This document shows positions 16,093-25,495 of a stretch of 32,315 bases of DNA, one piece after another. Numbering within the stretch: the stretch's first letter is position 1; every line of letters begins with the position of its first letter. The position numbers were made by a program, and so were the translations under genes. The notes under the pieces were generated by a model. It did not search any database. It was not told the DNA's origin and was given only the letters and a program-made list of their open reading frames with translations. The stretch is from Halobacteriales archaeon QS_5_70_15 (GTDB taxonomy: Archaea > Halobacteriota > Halobacteria > Halobacteriales > Haloarculaceae), in the NCBI GenBank assembly GCA_003022005.1, contig PXRQ01000093.1:1-32315 (forward strand). The letters are read 5' to 3'.

Positions 16093-17180
16093 ATGGAGGA
16101 CTGGAAGCGCCGGCTCGTGAATGCCCCGGCGATCGTGGCGTTCCTGGGGCTCGGGTTCATCGCCGGCGGCGTCGCGCTCTGGTACGTCGAACTGGCCCCG
16201 TCGGCCGGGACGCTCCACCAGGCGCTGTTCGACCTCGTGCTGCACGCCCTCTTCGGCGGCGTGGTCCTCGTCCTCGGCGTCCACGTCGAACGCAGCGAAC
16301 TCCTCGACGAGGAGCGGTTCGCCGTGATCGTCTGGTGTTACGGGGGGTTCACCCTCGTGTTCGCGTTGAGCGTCTGGGGGCATCTCGGCTCCATCCTGGA
16401 GGGCGAGCTCACCGTGGCCTTCGCCAGCGACTTCGTGGTCTTCACGAATCTCGGAGGGGCGTTCGGGGTGGTCTCCGGCGTCAACTGGGGCGGGCCACCA
16501 GGAACCGGCTCTTGGCCGAGCGGAACAGGGAACAGAGCGAGACGCTCGCGCTACTGACCAGCTCCTGAGCTACGACATCCGAAACGATCCGGGGATCATC
16601 GACGGATACGCCGACGTTCTCGCCGAACAGGTCGACGAGGAGGGGCAGCGGTACCTCGACGTCATCGAGGAACACGTCGACGAGACCGAGCAGCTCTTAG
16701 AGGACGCGAACGCCCTGGTCAAGTCGCTCGACGAGGGCCGGGAGTTCGAACACATCGACCTCTCCGGCGTCCTCGACCGGGAGGTGACGGTGATCGCGGA
16801 GAGCCACCCGGAAGTCGCCCTCGAGACCAACATCACGGATGGGATCACGGTCGAGGCGGACGATCTCGTCACCCGGCTGTTCTCGAACCTGCTCCAGAAC
16901 GCCGTCTCGCACAATGACACCGAGTGACTCACCGTCCGCGTGAGCGCCGAACGGACGGGGGGCACGGCCGAAGTCACGGTCAGCGACGACGGCGACGGGC
17001 TCCCGGCGGAGGTCCGGGAGACGTGTTTCGAACTCGGCGAACAGGGGCCCGAAAGCGGCGGCGACGGGATCGGACTCTACCCGGTGTCGCGCCTGGCGGA
17101 CGTCTACGGGGGGGCCGTGGACGTGGCCGGGTCGCCGTCCGGGGGGCGCTGTTCCGCGTCTCGCTCCCCACCCCCGCTTG
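16093..17180 (+). pseudogene. Decayed membrane sensor histidine kinase
   Basis: Read across frames this is a haloarchaeal sensor kinase. An N-terminal membrane domain of about four helices (16093-16490) is followed by a short linker ARNREQSE-like coil, a HisKA-like helix LLSYDIRND (around 16562-16588), the N-box LFSNLLQNAVSHND (about 16879-16920), and G-box remnants DDGDGLP and GDGIGLYPV. At least three single-base losses are needed (about 16487-16495, 16556-16560, and in the G6 run at 17141-17146). An in-frame TGA sits at 16925-16927. The phospho-accepting His of the usual LRHDIRND is Tyr (codon 16571-16573). No response regulator is adjacent. The 3' limit is approximate. Confidence 0.75.
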
Positions 17181-17298
17181 GAGCGTCGAGCGTCGGCGGG
17201 GGATCGCCTCCGGGTGTGGGCCTCCCGTTCCGTGCCAGCGAGTCGCGGCGGTCGAGTCGACGATCCGCGGGGACGAGCGGACGTTCGGGACGAGGGAG

Positions 17299-17787
17299 CT
17301 ACGCTCCCAACCCCTCCGAGACGACTCGGATGGCGCGTTTCCCGGCTTCCACGACGTCCGCGGGGAGTTCGTCGGCGTGCGATTCGAGCCCCTCCGGCGT
17401 GAACCACTCCCACTCCCCGGGGTCGGCCTCGTCGTCGCCGTCCGGGTCGATGGTCCGGCTCCGCGCGCGGCCGTAGAAGACGAAGTCCACGTGCTGGTGG
17501 CTCACGTGCCCGTCGGGGTGGACGTCGATGTCCTCCAGCAGGAGGTGCTGGGGCTCCGGGATCGACTCGACGGTCTCGCTCTCGAGGTCGCCCTCCGGAG
17601 CGACGAGTTCGACGTCCAGGCCGGTCTCCTCGCGGCACTCGCGGAGCGCGGTCTCGTGGGGGAGTTCGTCGCGGTCGATGTGTCCCCCCGGCGGGAGCCA
17701 CATCCCCAGCCGGTCGTGCTCGTGGAGGCAGGTCGCGCCGTCCGCGACGACGTAGACCGTCGCGACGAAGTGGCGGGTGGTTTCCAT
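17299..17787 (-). CDS. NUDIX hydrolase
   Basis: The 162-residue protein has a complete Nudix box Gx5Ex7REUxEExGU, realised as GHIDRDE, then seven residues LPHETAL, then RECREETGL (about 35-58). It starts METTRHFVATVYVV, a typical first Nudix strand. Such enzymes cleave nucleoside diphosphates linked to another moiety, often as housecleaning; the substrate cannot be told here. An insert rich in Asp near residues 118-132 is a haloarchaeal feature. The ATG at 17787 is the first in frame. It converges on the kinase pseudogene. Confidence 0.85.
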   Translation of the reverse strand: METTRHFVATVYVVADGATCLHEHDRLGMWLPPGGHIDRDELPHETALRECREETGLDVELVAPEGDLESETVESIPEPQHLLLEDIDVHPDGHVSHQHVDFVFYGRARSRTIDPDGDDEADPGEWEWFTPEGLESHADELPADVVEAGKRAIRVVSEGLGA

Positions 17788-18131
17788 CGACCGTCGGGAC
17801 TCGCGGGGACGGGAAGTAGCCTGTCGTTCCGGTCGTTCGAAGCACGTATTCGGATGCGAGGATCGGGCCGGTCCGGCCAGCGGGAGCGGCTCGAAAGCCC
17901 CGGACTACGGTCGCGCGGCTCGTTGCGCTCCTCACTCCGCTCCCTTCGGTCGCTTCGTTGCGGTCCTTACGCCGTCGGGCTTCCCGGAGCGTCCGGCCCC
18001 TTCAATTCCCCCCGGCTCGCTTGCCCACCTCGCGGACGCTCATCCGAACGCTGGATACACGGCCTACCGAACCGACTCGCACGGGACCGACCGCCCGGCG
18101 GCCGCCGAGACGTCAGGAACGGACCCCGTCC
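17788..18131. other. Long non-coding gap before the xdhC-side repeat
   Basis: With the following repeat this leaves 426 bases without a supported gene. Around 17915-17970 it contains imperfect short CTCCTCACTCCGCTCCCTTC-like runs, a low-complexity style common in haloarchaeal spacers. I see no RNA gene or terminator. Confidence 0.4.
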
Positions 18132-18216
18132 TCATACGGTCGTGCGTAACGATGTACCGGCGATACCCCGGACAGGGTCGGGTATCGACGGTAAAAGACG
18201 ACGCACGACCGTATCA
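18132..18216 (+). repeat. Well-preserved 85-bp palindromic repeat, copy B
   Basis: It starts TCATACGGTCGTGCGTAACG on + and ends CGCACGACCGTATCA. On the plus strand it aligns with the reverse complement of copy A at 79 of 85 positions. The last three bases, 18214-18216, are the TGA stop codon of xdhC on the minus strand, so the element forms the immediate 3' end of the cox operon. Confidence 0.8.
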
Positions 18217-19359
18217 ATCGTCGGTCGCCAGCTCCACGCGGTCGTGGATGTGTCCCTCCCGCCGGCTGAGGTGGCCCGGGGTCTTGCCGTGGGCGACCGC
18301 CTGCACCTCCGCGACGATGCTCTGGGCGATCCGGTACGGCGTATCCCCGCCGAGGTTCAGCCCGATCGGCGTGTAGATCCGGTCGAGCTCCGCGTCGTTG
18401 AACGTCCGTCCCTCCTCGGCGAAGTCCTCGCGCATCTCCTCGAACCGCTTCTTCGGGCCCATCAGCCCGATGTACTCGATGGGGGTCTCGAGCAGCGCCT
18501 CGAGGGCGATGCGGTCGTCGAGGAAGTTGTGGCTCATGATCACCGCGTACGTGTCCCCGTCCCACTCCCTGAGGTCGGCCACGTCCCGCGGCGAGGCGGA
18601 GGTGACCTCGTCGGCGTCGGGGAACCGCCCGGAGTCGGCGTGCCCTCCGCGGAACGGGACCACCGTCACGCGGAAGTCGACGAGCTTGGCGAGTTCGACC
18701 ACCGGGCCGACGTCGTGGCCGGAGCCGAAGACCACGAGCTCCGGCGGGGGCCGCACGCCGTCGACGAACACTTCGACCGGCCCCGGATCAGTCTCGACGG
18801 TCAGCGTCTCGCCCTTGCCGTCGGCCACCAGCGTCGCCGCGGGACCCGCGAGCTCCTCGAGCGCGACGTCGGGTATCCCGCCGCCGTCGTCGAACCCCTC
18901 GCCGGGGCGGTAGTAGGCGCGGCTCCCGAGCGCAGCGTCGGCGTCCTCGCCACCGACGACCGTCGCGACGCCGATGGGTTCGCCGGCCAGCCGCGCCTCC
19001 ACGACCGGGCGGTAGGACCCGTCGAGCGGCTCCAGCAGGACGGTGATGATCCCGTTGCAGCCGACGCCGAGCCCCCAGACGTCGTCGTCGCCGGTGAGGT
19101 CCCACGTCTCGACGCGCAGGGTGCCGGCCTCGAGCACGTCCGCGGCTAGGGCGCGCACCTCGTCCTCCAGGCAGCCGGCGGTGATGCTCCCCGCGCCGCC
19201 GCCGTCGGGGTCGAGCAGCATCTTCGCGCCGGGGCGGCGGTAGGCGCTGCCCTCCACCGCCGTCACCGTCGCGAGGACGGCGGGCGAGCCGTCGTCCAGG
19301 GTCGTTCGGATACGGTCGAACACGTCCGTCTCGGGGATGCTCCAGTCGCTCGTGCTCAT
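18214..19359 (-). CDS. XdhC/CoxF-family molybdenum hydroxylase maturation protein
   Basis: This 381-residue protein has both parts of the XdhC/CoxI family. The N-terminal domain carries GSAYRRPGAKMLL (37-49) and SITAGCLEDEV (58-68), with Cys63; a second conserved Cys is in GVGCNG (98-103). The C-terminal Rossmann domain has VVFGSGHDVGP (209-219), followed by ASPRDVADL and GLMGPKKRFEEM. XdhC proteins bind the molybdenum cofactor and help its sulfuration and insertion into xanthine-oxidase-family enzymes. It is the last gene of the operon; its ATG overlaps the VWA gene's stop by 4 nt (ATGA). A palindromic repeat starts at its TGA. Confidence 0.85.
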   Translation of the reverse strand: MSTSDWSIPETDVFDRIRTTLDDGSPAVLATVTAVEGSAYRRPGAKMLLDPDGGGAGSITAGCLEDEVRALAADVLEAGTLRVETWDLTGDDDVWGLGVGCNGIITVLLEPLDGSYRPVVEARLAGEPIGVATVVGGEDADAALGSRAYYRPGEGFDDGGGIPDVALEELAGPAATLVADGKGETLTVETDPGPVEVFVDGVRPPPELVVFGSGHDVGPVVELAKLVDFRVTVVPFRGGHADSGRFPDADEVTSASPRDVADLREWDGDTYAVIMSHNFLDDRIALEALLETPIEYIGLMGPKKRFEEMREDFAEEGRTFNDAELDRIYTPIGLNLGGDTPYRIAQSIVAEVQAVAHGKTPGHLSRREGHIHDRVELATDD

Positions 19360-20681
19360 GTGTCCTGTGTCGCTGTGTCGGTCGTCTGTCGGTGCGTCCT
19401 CCGGGGGTCGAACTCGTAGCCGATCCGTCCGCCGGGGCCCTGTCGCCGGAGCTGTCTCGCCAGTTCGGCCACGTCCTCGGGTCCGGCGAACGCGAACAGC
19501 CCGTCGAGGTACGGGAGCGCGGCGGCCATCCCGCGGGCGGTCGGTTCGTATCCCTCGCCGGCGGCGAGCGGGTTCAACCAGAACACCCGCCTGGTCCTGC
19601 GCGAGAGCCACGAGAGCTCGCGCTCGAGCACGTCCACGTCCCCCATCTCGAGCCCGTCGCTGACGAGGAAGACGACGGTCCGGCGGTCGACGGCCTCGGG
19701 CGAGCGGTCGTGGAGGCTCGCGAGCGACCCGCCGATCCGGGTGCCGCCGCCCCAGGCCGCCTCGGCCTCCGAGAGCGCCCGCATCGCCGCTGCGGGCGTC
19801 GGCGCGTCGAGCGACTCGCTCACCTCGCGGAGGTCCTCGTCGAAGAAGAGGACCCGGGCGTCCCGCCACTCCCGCCGCGCCAGGCGGAGGAACTCGATCA
19901 GGAACCGGCGGTCGACCACGTCGAGGACCGACCGGCTCACGTCGACCAGCACGAGCGCCCGGACGGCCGTCCGCCGGTACTCGCGCCGCGGGACCGAGAG
20001 GAGGGTGCCGCCGGTGCTCACGCTCGTCCGGAGCGCCCGGCGGATGTCCGCGCGGTCGGTCCCGGGTCCGAAGCGCCGGCCCCGCAGCCCGGCGAGCGAC
20101 CCCGTCAGCGACTCGAACGCCGAACCGAGGTCGGTCCCCCCCGCGAGGAGCCCCGCCTCCACGGCGTTCGCGGACCCGGACGGGCTGTACACGGCCGTCC
20201 TCACCCGCTCGTCGTCGTCCGCGTCCGCCCCCGTGTCGCCCTCCGCCGCCGCGAACGACTCCGCGAGCGTGCCGGCGTCGCCGTCCCCGGTCCGGTCGTC
20301 CCCGCCGTCGTCCGCGTGCTCGGGCTCCTCGCCGTCGGCCCCCGCCCCGAGCGACGCGAGCGCGCCGTCCGGACCGTCCTCGTCCCCGCCCTCGCCCGCC
20401 GAGCCGTCGGGATTCGCGGCGAGCCGGCGCCAGAACTCCGCGAACAGCCGCTCGAACGTCGCGAAGTCCTCGCGGTCGGTCAGGAGGCTCGCCCGGAGGG
20501 CCGTCCGGGCGCGGTCCCGCTCGTCGAGCCCCACCTCGGCGAGCGCCCGGGCGGCCGTCGTCCCGGCGTTCGCGGGTACCGACACCCCCGTCCGCCGGAG
20601 CGCGCGGACGAACAGGACCAGTTCCTCGCGGACGTGTTCGTCGACGACGGACACCGCCCGGCCGCCGTCGCTCGGGGTCAC
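19356..20681 (-). CDS. coxE: CoxE-like von Willebrand factor A domain protein
   Basis: The 441-residue protein has a helical N-terminal region (about 1-90), a very acidic low-complexity linker (about 92-160), then a VWA domain. The MIDAS is complete: DVSRS (D247, S249, S251), T314 in GGGTRIGG and D342 in VSDGLEMGD. CoxE proteins work with a MoxR-type ATPase (CoxD) in activating the metal centre of Mo hydroxylases. It overlaps both neighbours by 4 nt (ATGA), so moxR-coxE-xdhC are tightly coupled. Confidence 0.85.
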   Translation of the reverse strand: MTPSDGGRAVSVVDEHVREELVLFVRALRRTGVSVPANAGTTAARALAEVGLDERDRARTALRASLLTDREDFATFERLFAEFWRRLAANPDGSAGEGGDEDGPDGALASLGAGADGEEPEHADDGGDDRTGDGDAGTLAESFAAAEGDTGADADDDERVRTAVYSPSGSANAVEAGLLAGGTDLGSAFESLTGSLAGLRGRRFGPGTDRADIRRALRTSVSTGGTLLSVPRREYRRTAVRALVLVDVSRSVLDVVDRRFLIEFLRLARREWRDARVLFFDEDLREVSESLDAPTPAAAMRALSEAEAAWGGGTRIGGSLASLHDRSPEAVDRRTVVFLVSDGLEMGDVDVLERELSWLSRRTRRVFWLNPLAAGEGYEPTARGMAAALPYLDGLFAFAGPEDVAELARQLRRQGPGGRIGYEFDPRRTHRQTTDTATQDT

Positions 20682-21598
20682 GGTTCCCCCTCCGCGGTCG
20701 CCCGCTCGGCCGCCCCGAGCAGGTCGGAGAGCAGGTCATCGTCGACCCGTTCGACGTCCTCGACCTCCTTCAGCAGGGTGCCGATCGTGGTCCGGACCGT
20801 CTCGGCGGAGATCCGCCCGTTGCTGCCGTCCCGGAGGGTGGCGACCGCCCGCGCCCAGTCGATGGTCTCGGCGGCGCCCGGCGGCTTCCGCAGGGGCTCC
20901 TCGCGGAGCCGTTCGGCCATCGCCGCGAGCTCGGTCGCGACCACGCCGTCGAGGTCGGGCACCTTCCGCCGGAGGATCGCGGTCTCCTTCTCGAAGCTCG
21001 GCGGGGCGACGTGGAGGTAGAGACAGCGCCGCTTGAGCGCGTCGCTCAGCGCCCGCGTCCGGTTCGACGTGATCACGACGACCGGCGGCCGCTCGGCCCG
21101 GATCGTGCCGAGCTCGGGCACCGACACCTGGAACTCCGAGAGCACCTCGAGCAGGAGGGCCTCGAACTCGTCGTCGGCGCGGTCGATCTCGTCGACGAGC
21201 AGGACGGGCGGCCGATCGCCGTCGCCGCGGAGCGCGCGGAGCAGCGGCCGCTCCAGCAGGTACTCCTCGTCGAACACCGACTCGTCGGGGTCCTCGCCGG
21301 TCTGGACGGCCAGCAGCTGCTTCGTGTAGTTCCACTCGTAGAGGGCGTGTTCCGCGGCGAGCCCCTCGTAGCACTGCAGCCGTATCAGCTCCGAGCCGAA
21401 CCCCGAGGCGAGCACCTTCGCGAGCTCGGTCTTTCCGGCCCCCGGCTCGCCCTCTATCAGGAGCGGCTTGCCGAGGCGCAGCGCCAGCAGCGTGGTCGTG
21501 ACGATCTCGTCCTCCGCGACGTAGTCCGTCGCATCGAACGCCGCCCGGACGTCGGCCTCCGTCACGTCCGCGAACGCCGTCGTCGGTCCATCCGTCAT
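20678..21598 (-). CDS. coxD: MoxR-family AAA+ ATPase (CoxD-like)
   Basis: The 306-residue AAA+ protein has Walker A GEPGAGKT (50-57), Walker B VLLVDEID (132-139), sensor-1 VITSNRTRAL and an arginine-rich LKRRCLYLHV segment, as in MoxR/CoxD. These ATPases act as chaperones with VWA partners, and for CODH CoxD is needed to mature the active site. I chose the ATG at 21598 (MTDGPTTAFADV) over an upstream in-frame start at 21634. There are 105 nt between it and coxM without a visible gene. Confidence 0.86.
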   Translation of the reverse strand: MTDGPTTAFADVTEADVRAAFDATDYVAEDEIVTTTLLALRLGKPLLIEGEPGAGKTELAKVLASGFGSELIRLQCYEGLAAEHALYEWNYTKQLLAVQTGEDPDESVFDEEYLLERPLLRALRGDGDRPPVLLVDEIDRADDEFEALLLEVLSEFQVSVPELGTIRAERPPVVVITSNRTRALSDALKRRCLYLHVAPPSFEKETAILRRKVPDLDGVVATELAAMAERLREEPLRKPPGAAETIDWARAVATLRDGSNGRISAETVRTTIGTLLKEVEDVERVDDDLLSDLLGAAERATAEGEP

Positions 21599-21703
21599 GC
21601 TCGTACGTCCGTCCGGTTGCGTCCGAAGGACCATACGCTCGTCGGGTCGGCCCGGCGCCGCGAACGGGGGTCCGGACGGGCCTCCGGGGTCGTACCTGCC
21701 ACG

Positions 21704-22594
21704 TCAGTCGGCCGCGGCCGGCGCCGAGACACGGTCCATCACGCCGGTCAGGGCCCGCTCCGTGTACACCTCCAGGAGCTGCGCCCGGAACTCGCCGGAC
21801 GCCTGGAGGTCGTCCATCATCATCGCGACGTCGAGGTCGTCTGTCGCGTGGCCGGCCGCGGCCTCGATCGTCCCCTCGTCGAGCGGCTCGCCGACGAGCG
21901 CCTCCTCGACCGGCTCGAGGCGGACCCCGTGGTCCATCGCCCCGCTGGCGCCGATCCGGGCCGAGGTCACCTCGCCGCCGTCGACCTCGACCAGCGCGGC
22001 GATGCCGACCATCGCGTACCCCGAGGAGGGGCTCGGCTTCTTCGCGTACGCGCCGACGGCGTCGGTCGCCGAGGGGATCGCCACCCGCGTCACCAGCTCG
22101 CTCGGCCCGACGTCGGTGGCGTACATGCCGAAGAAGAAGTCCTCGGCCGCCACCTCCCGTTCCCCGTCGGCCCCCCGGACGACGAGCGTGGCGTCGGAGG
22201 CCAGCGCGGCCCCCGGAAGGTCCGACGCCGGGTCGGCGTGCGCGAGGTTGCCGCCGACGGTCCCCCCGTTGCGGACCTGCCGGTCCCCGACCTGCTCGAC
22301 GGCCGCCGCGAACGCCGGGGCGTGCTCGCGCGCCGCGTCGACGTCGAGCAGCTCGCTGTACTTCGTCATCGCGCCGATCACGAGGGTATCGTCCTCGACG
22401 GAGACGCCGTGGAGTTCGTCGATCCCGCCGATGTCGATCAGGACGTCCGGGCTCGAGAGCCCGGTCTTCATCGCCGGGAGCAGGCTGTGTCCGCCCGCCA
22501 GGAGCTCGGTCTCCTCCATGGCGTGCTCCTCGAGCAGCTCGATCGCCTCCGCTACCGTCTCCGCCTCGTAGTAGTCGAACTCGTCGGGGTACAT
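21704..22594 (-). CDS. coxM: Molybdenum hydroxylase medium (FAD-binding) subunit
   Basis: The protein has 296 residues with the two FAD pyrophosphate motifs of this family, AGGHS (33-37) and TVGGNLAHADPASD (112-125), and the C-terminal CO-dehydrogenase-flavoprotein domain. It carries electrons from the 2Fe-2S subunit to a quinone or other acceptor. Its ATG overlaps the coxL stop by one base (TGATG at 22592-22596). Length is normal (about 285-300). Confidence 0.9.
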   Translation of the reverse strand: MYPDEFDYYEAETVAEAIELLEEHAMEETELLAGGHSLLPAMKTGLSSPDVLIDIGGIDELHGVSVEDDTLVIGAMTKYSELLDVDAAREHAPAFAAAVEQVGDRQVRNGGTVGGNLAHADPASDLPGAALASDATLVVRGADGEREVAAEDFFFGMYATDVGPSELVTRVAIPSATDAVGAYAKKPSPSSGYAMVGIAALVEVDGGEVTSARIGASGAMDHGVRLEPVEEALVGEPLDEGTIEAAAGHATDDLDVAMMMDDLQASGEFRAQLLEVYTERALTGVMDRVSAPAAAD

Positions 22595-24934
22595 CAGTTC
22601 TCACCTCCGTCGTCCGCACGCGTGCCGTGGTCGTCCCGGTCGGTCCCGCCGTCCCCGGCCGCCCGCTCCTCGACGGCGTTCCAGACCCGCTCGGGGGTCA
22701 TCGGCATCTCGACGCCCTCGACGCCGAACGGTTCCAGCGCGTCGACGACGGCGTTGACGGCCGCCGGCGGCGCGGCGATGGTGCCGGCCTCGCCGACGCC
22801 CTTCACGCCCAGCGGGTTGTGCGGGCACGGCGTCACCGTGCTGTCGGTCTCCATCTCCGGGAGGTGGTGGGCCTTCGGGACCGCGTAGTCCTGGAGGCTG
22901 CCGGTCACCAGCGTCCCGTTCTCGTCGTACTCGGCGCCCTCGTAGAGCGCCTGGCCGAGCCCCTGCGCGATGCCGCCGTGGATCTGCCCCTCGACGATCT
23001 TGGGGTTGATCTGGTTGCCGACGTCGTCGACGGCGACGTAGCGTTCGAGCTCGATCTCGCCCGAGTCGGGATCGACCGCCACGACCGCCACGTGGGTCCC
23101 GAACGGGAACACGAAGTTCGGCGGGTCGTAGTAGGCGGTCGCCTCCAGCCCGGGCTCGACGCCCTCGGGGAGTTCGTCGCGGGCGTAGGCGACGCCGGCG
23201 ACCGTCCGGATGTGGATCGACCGCTCGGGCGCGCCGGCGACGTGGAACTCCCCGTTCTCGAACTCGAGGTCCGCCTCGCTGGCCTCGAGCTGGTGGGCGG
23301 CGATCCGCCGGGCCTTCTCCCGGACCTTCTCGGCGCTGTTGAACACCGCGCTCCCGCCGACGGGTGCCGACCGCGACCCGTAGGTCCCGCGGCCCTCGGA
23401 GACGACGGCCGTGTCGCCCTCGATCACCTCGACGTCATCGTAGGGGATCCCGAGGCGGTCGGCGACGATCTGCGCGTAGCTCGTCTCGTGGCCCTGGCCG
23501 TGGGAGTGGGTGCCGGCCTTGACGACGACCTCGCCGGAGGGTTTGAACTCGACGTTGCCGCTCTCGAACAGGCCGGGACCGACGCCGCAGGCCTCGATGT
23601 AGCAGGAGAACCCGATCCCGAGGTAGCGGCCCTCCTCGCGGGCCTCGGCCTGGCGCTCGCGGAAGTCCTCGTAGTCGACGTGGTCCAGCGCCACGTCGAG
23701 CGTCCGCTCGTAGTCGCCGCTGTCGTACTCCCGGCCCGCGGCGGCCTCGTAGGGGAACTGGTCCTCCCCGATGAGGTTCCGGCGTCGCAGTTCGACCGGG
23801 TCGGTTCCGAGCTCGTCGGCAGCGCGGGACATCAGCCGCTCGATCAGGTAGGTCGCCTCCGGCCGGCCCGCGCCGCGGTAGGCGTCGACCGGCGCGGTGT
23901 TGGTGAACGCGCCAGTGACGTGGGCGTAGAACGCGGGGACGTCGTACTGCCCGCAGAGCAGTTCCGCGTAGTCCGGCGCGGCGACGCTGGCCTGCGCCGA
24001 GGAGATGTAGCCGCCGACCCCGACGTGGGTGTCCGTCCGGAGCCCCGTGACGTGTCCGCCCTCGTCGAACGCGATCTCGGCGTGCGCCCGGTGGTCGCGC
24101 CCGTGGGAGGTCGAGGCGAACCCCTCGGTCCGTGTCGCCTGCCACTTGACCGGGCGGTCGACGTCCATCGCCGCGAAGGAGACGAGCGCCTCCTCGGGGT
24201 AGTGGTGGATCTTCGACCCGAACCCGCCGCCGACGTCCGGCGCGCGGACCCGGATGTCCGCCTTCCGGAGCCCGAGCGTCTCCGCCAGCCACGCCTGGTG
24301 GAGGTGCGGGTTCTGGGAGGTCATCTCGACGAACAGCTCCCCGTCGGAGGGCTTGTACCGGGCGACGGCCGCACGGGTCTCCACCGCCGTCGGGACGAGC
24401 CGGTTGTTCTCCAGGTCGAGTTTGACCACGTGGTCGGCCTCCTCGAAGGCCGACTCGACGGCGGCCTCGTCGCCGTGCTCCCACTCGAGGGCGACGTTGT
24501 CGGGGGCGCTCCGGTGGACCGTCGGCGCGTCGTCCTCGACCGCCTCGACCGGGTCGGTGACCGCGTCGAGCCGGTCGTAGGAGGCGTCGACGAGGCCGGC
24601 CGTCCGCGAGGATGGGCCGGTCGGGGGTGGTGGCGTACTCCTCATCGATCCAGACCGCCAGCGTGCCGGGCACGTCGCTCGCGGCGACGTCGTCGTGCGT
24701 GTAGACCGCGAGGACGTCCTCGTGCTCCTCGGCCTCGCTCGTGTCGACGTCCTCGATCCGCGCGTGACCGTACTGGCTCCGGACGACCGACATGAACGTC
24801 GACCGGGGGTACTGGATGTCGTCGGTGTACTCGGCGTCGCCGGTGACGAGGTGGGGGTCCTCCCGGCGCTCGAGCGCGGATCCGAGGACGTCGGACGGGT
24901 CGACGTCCTCGGGCTTGAGCGACTCGATGCTCAC
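22594..24934 (-). pseudogene. coxL: Molybdenum hydroxylase large subunit (form II), broken by a ~70-nt deletion
   Basis: A GTG at 24934, overlapping the coxS stop (GTGA), begins MSIESLKPEDVDPSDVLGSA. The frame is family-like to RPILADG and then turns to Arg-rich nonsense. The family sequence resumes in another frame at DASYDRLDAVTDPVEAV and continues intact to 22594. Compared with the paralog at 29437, about 71 nt are missing near 24583-24601, removing the strand with [12 protein letters not shown]. The rest is well kept: [10 protein letters not shown], form II motif AYRGAGR, GQGHET, and GVKGVGEAG with the catalytic Glu. An assembly error is possible. If real, no full-length large subunit is made here. 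A restart for the downstream frame is not evident. Confidence 0.85.
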
Positions 24935-25491
24935 GGTTGCTCACCCCCGTCGACGTCGTCCTTCCGGCCGCGGCCGCCCCCGTCCGGCCAGCGGACCTCG
25001 CCGCCGTCGGCGACGGCGCCGGAACCCACCGCCTCGGCGGCGTTCTCGACCGCGTTGACGATGTTCTGGTAGCCGGTACACCGGCAGAGGTTCCCCTCGA
25101 GCCCCTCGCGGATCTCCTCGCGGCTGGGGTCCGGGTTCTCCGACAGGAGGTCGGTCGCCGCCATCATCATCCCGGGCGTGCAGTACCCACACTGGAGGCC
25201 GTGCTCCTCCTGGAACCCGGTCTGGATGGGGTGGAACTCGCCGTCCTCGGCGAGCCCCTCGACGGTGGCGATCTCGGCGCCGTCGGCCTGTACGGCCAGC
25301 ACCGTGCAGGACTTGACCGCGTCGCCGTCCATGTGGACCGTACAGGCCCCACAGAGGCTCGTCTCGCAGCCGACGTTCGTGCCGGTGTAGCCGAGTTCGT
25401 CGCGGAGCGCGTGTACCAGGAGCGTCCGCGAGTCCACCGTCAGGTCGTGTTCCGTCCCGTTCACCGTGAGCGTGATGTCGTGTTCCGTCAT
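24931..25491 (-). CDS. coxS: Molybdenum hydroxylase small (2Fe-2S) subunit
   Basis: This 186-residue protein has both clusters of the family. The plant-ferredoxin-type site is C42-x4-C47-x2-C50-x11-C62, and the second site is C101-x2-C104 (CGYCTPGMM) with C136-x-C138 (CRCTGY). It relays electrons from the Mo centre to the FAD subunit. The ATG at 25491 is preferred to an in-frame start at 25506 since that one precedes the family start by only five residues. A basic/acidic tail of about 35 residues after the second cluster is longer than usual. It is 4 nt downstream of coxG and overlaps coxL by 4 nt. Confidence 0.92.
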   Translation of the reverse strand: MTEHDITLTVNGTEHDLTVDSRTLLVHALRDELGYTGTNVGCETSLCGACTVHMDGDAVKSCTVLAVQADGAEIATVEGLAEDGEFHPIQTGFQEEHGLQCGYCTPGMMMAATDLLSENPDPSREEIREGLEGNLCRCTGYQNIVNAVENAAEAVGSGAVADGGEVRWPDGGGRGRKDDVDGGEQP

Positions 25492-25495
25492 GTCT

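Noticed and set aside
17777..18376. Plus-strand open frame across the gap after the NUDIX gene
   Set aside because: It spans the palindromic repeat and the antisense of xdhC, shows no family features and lacks a promoter.
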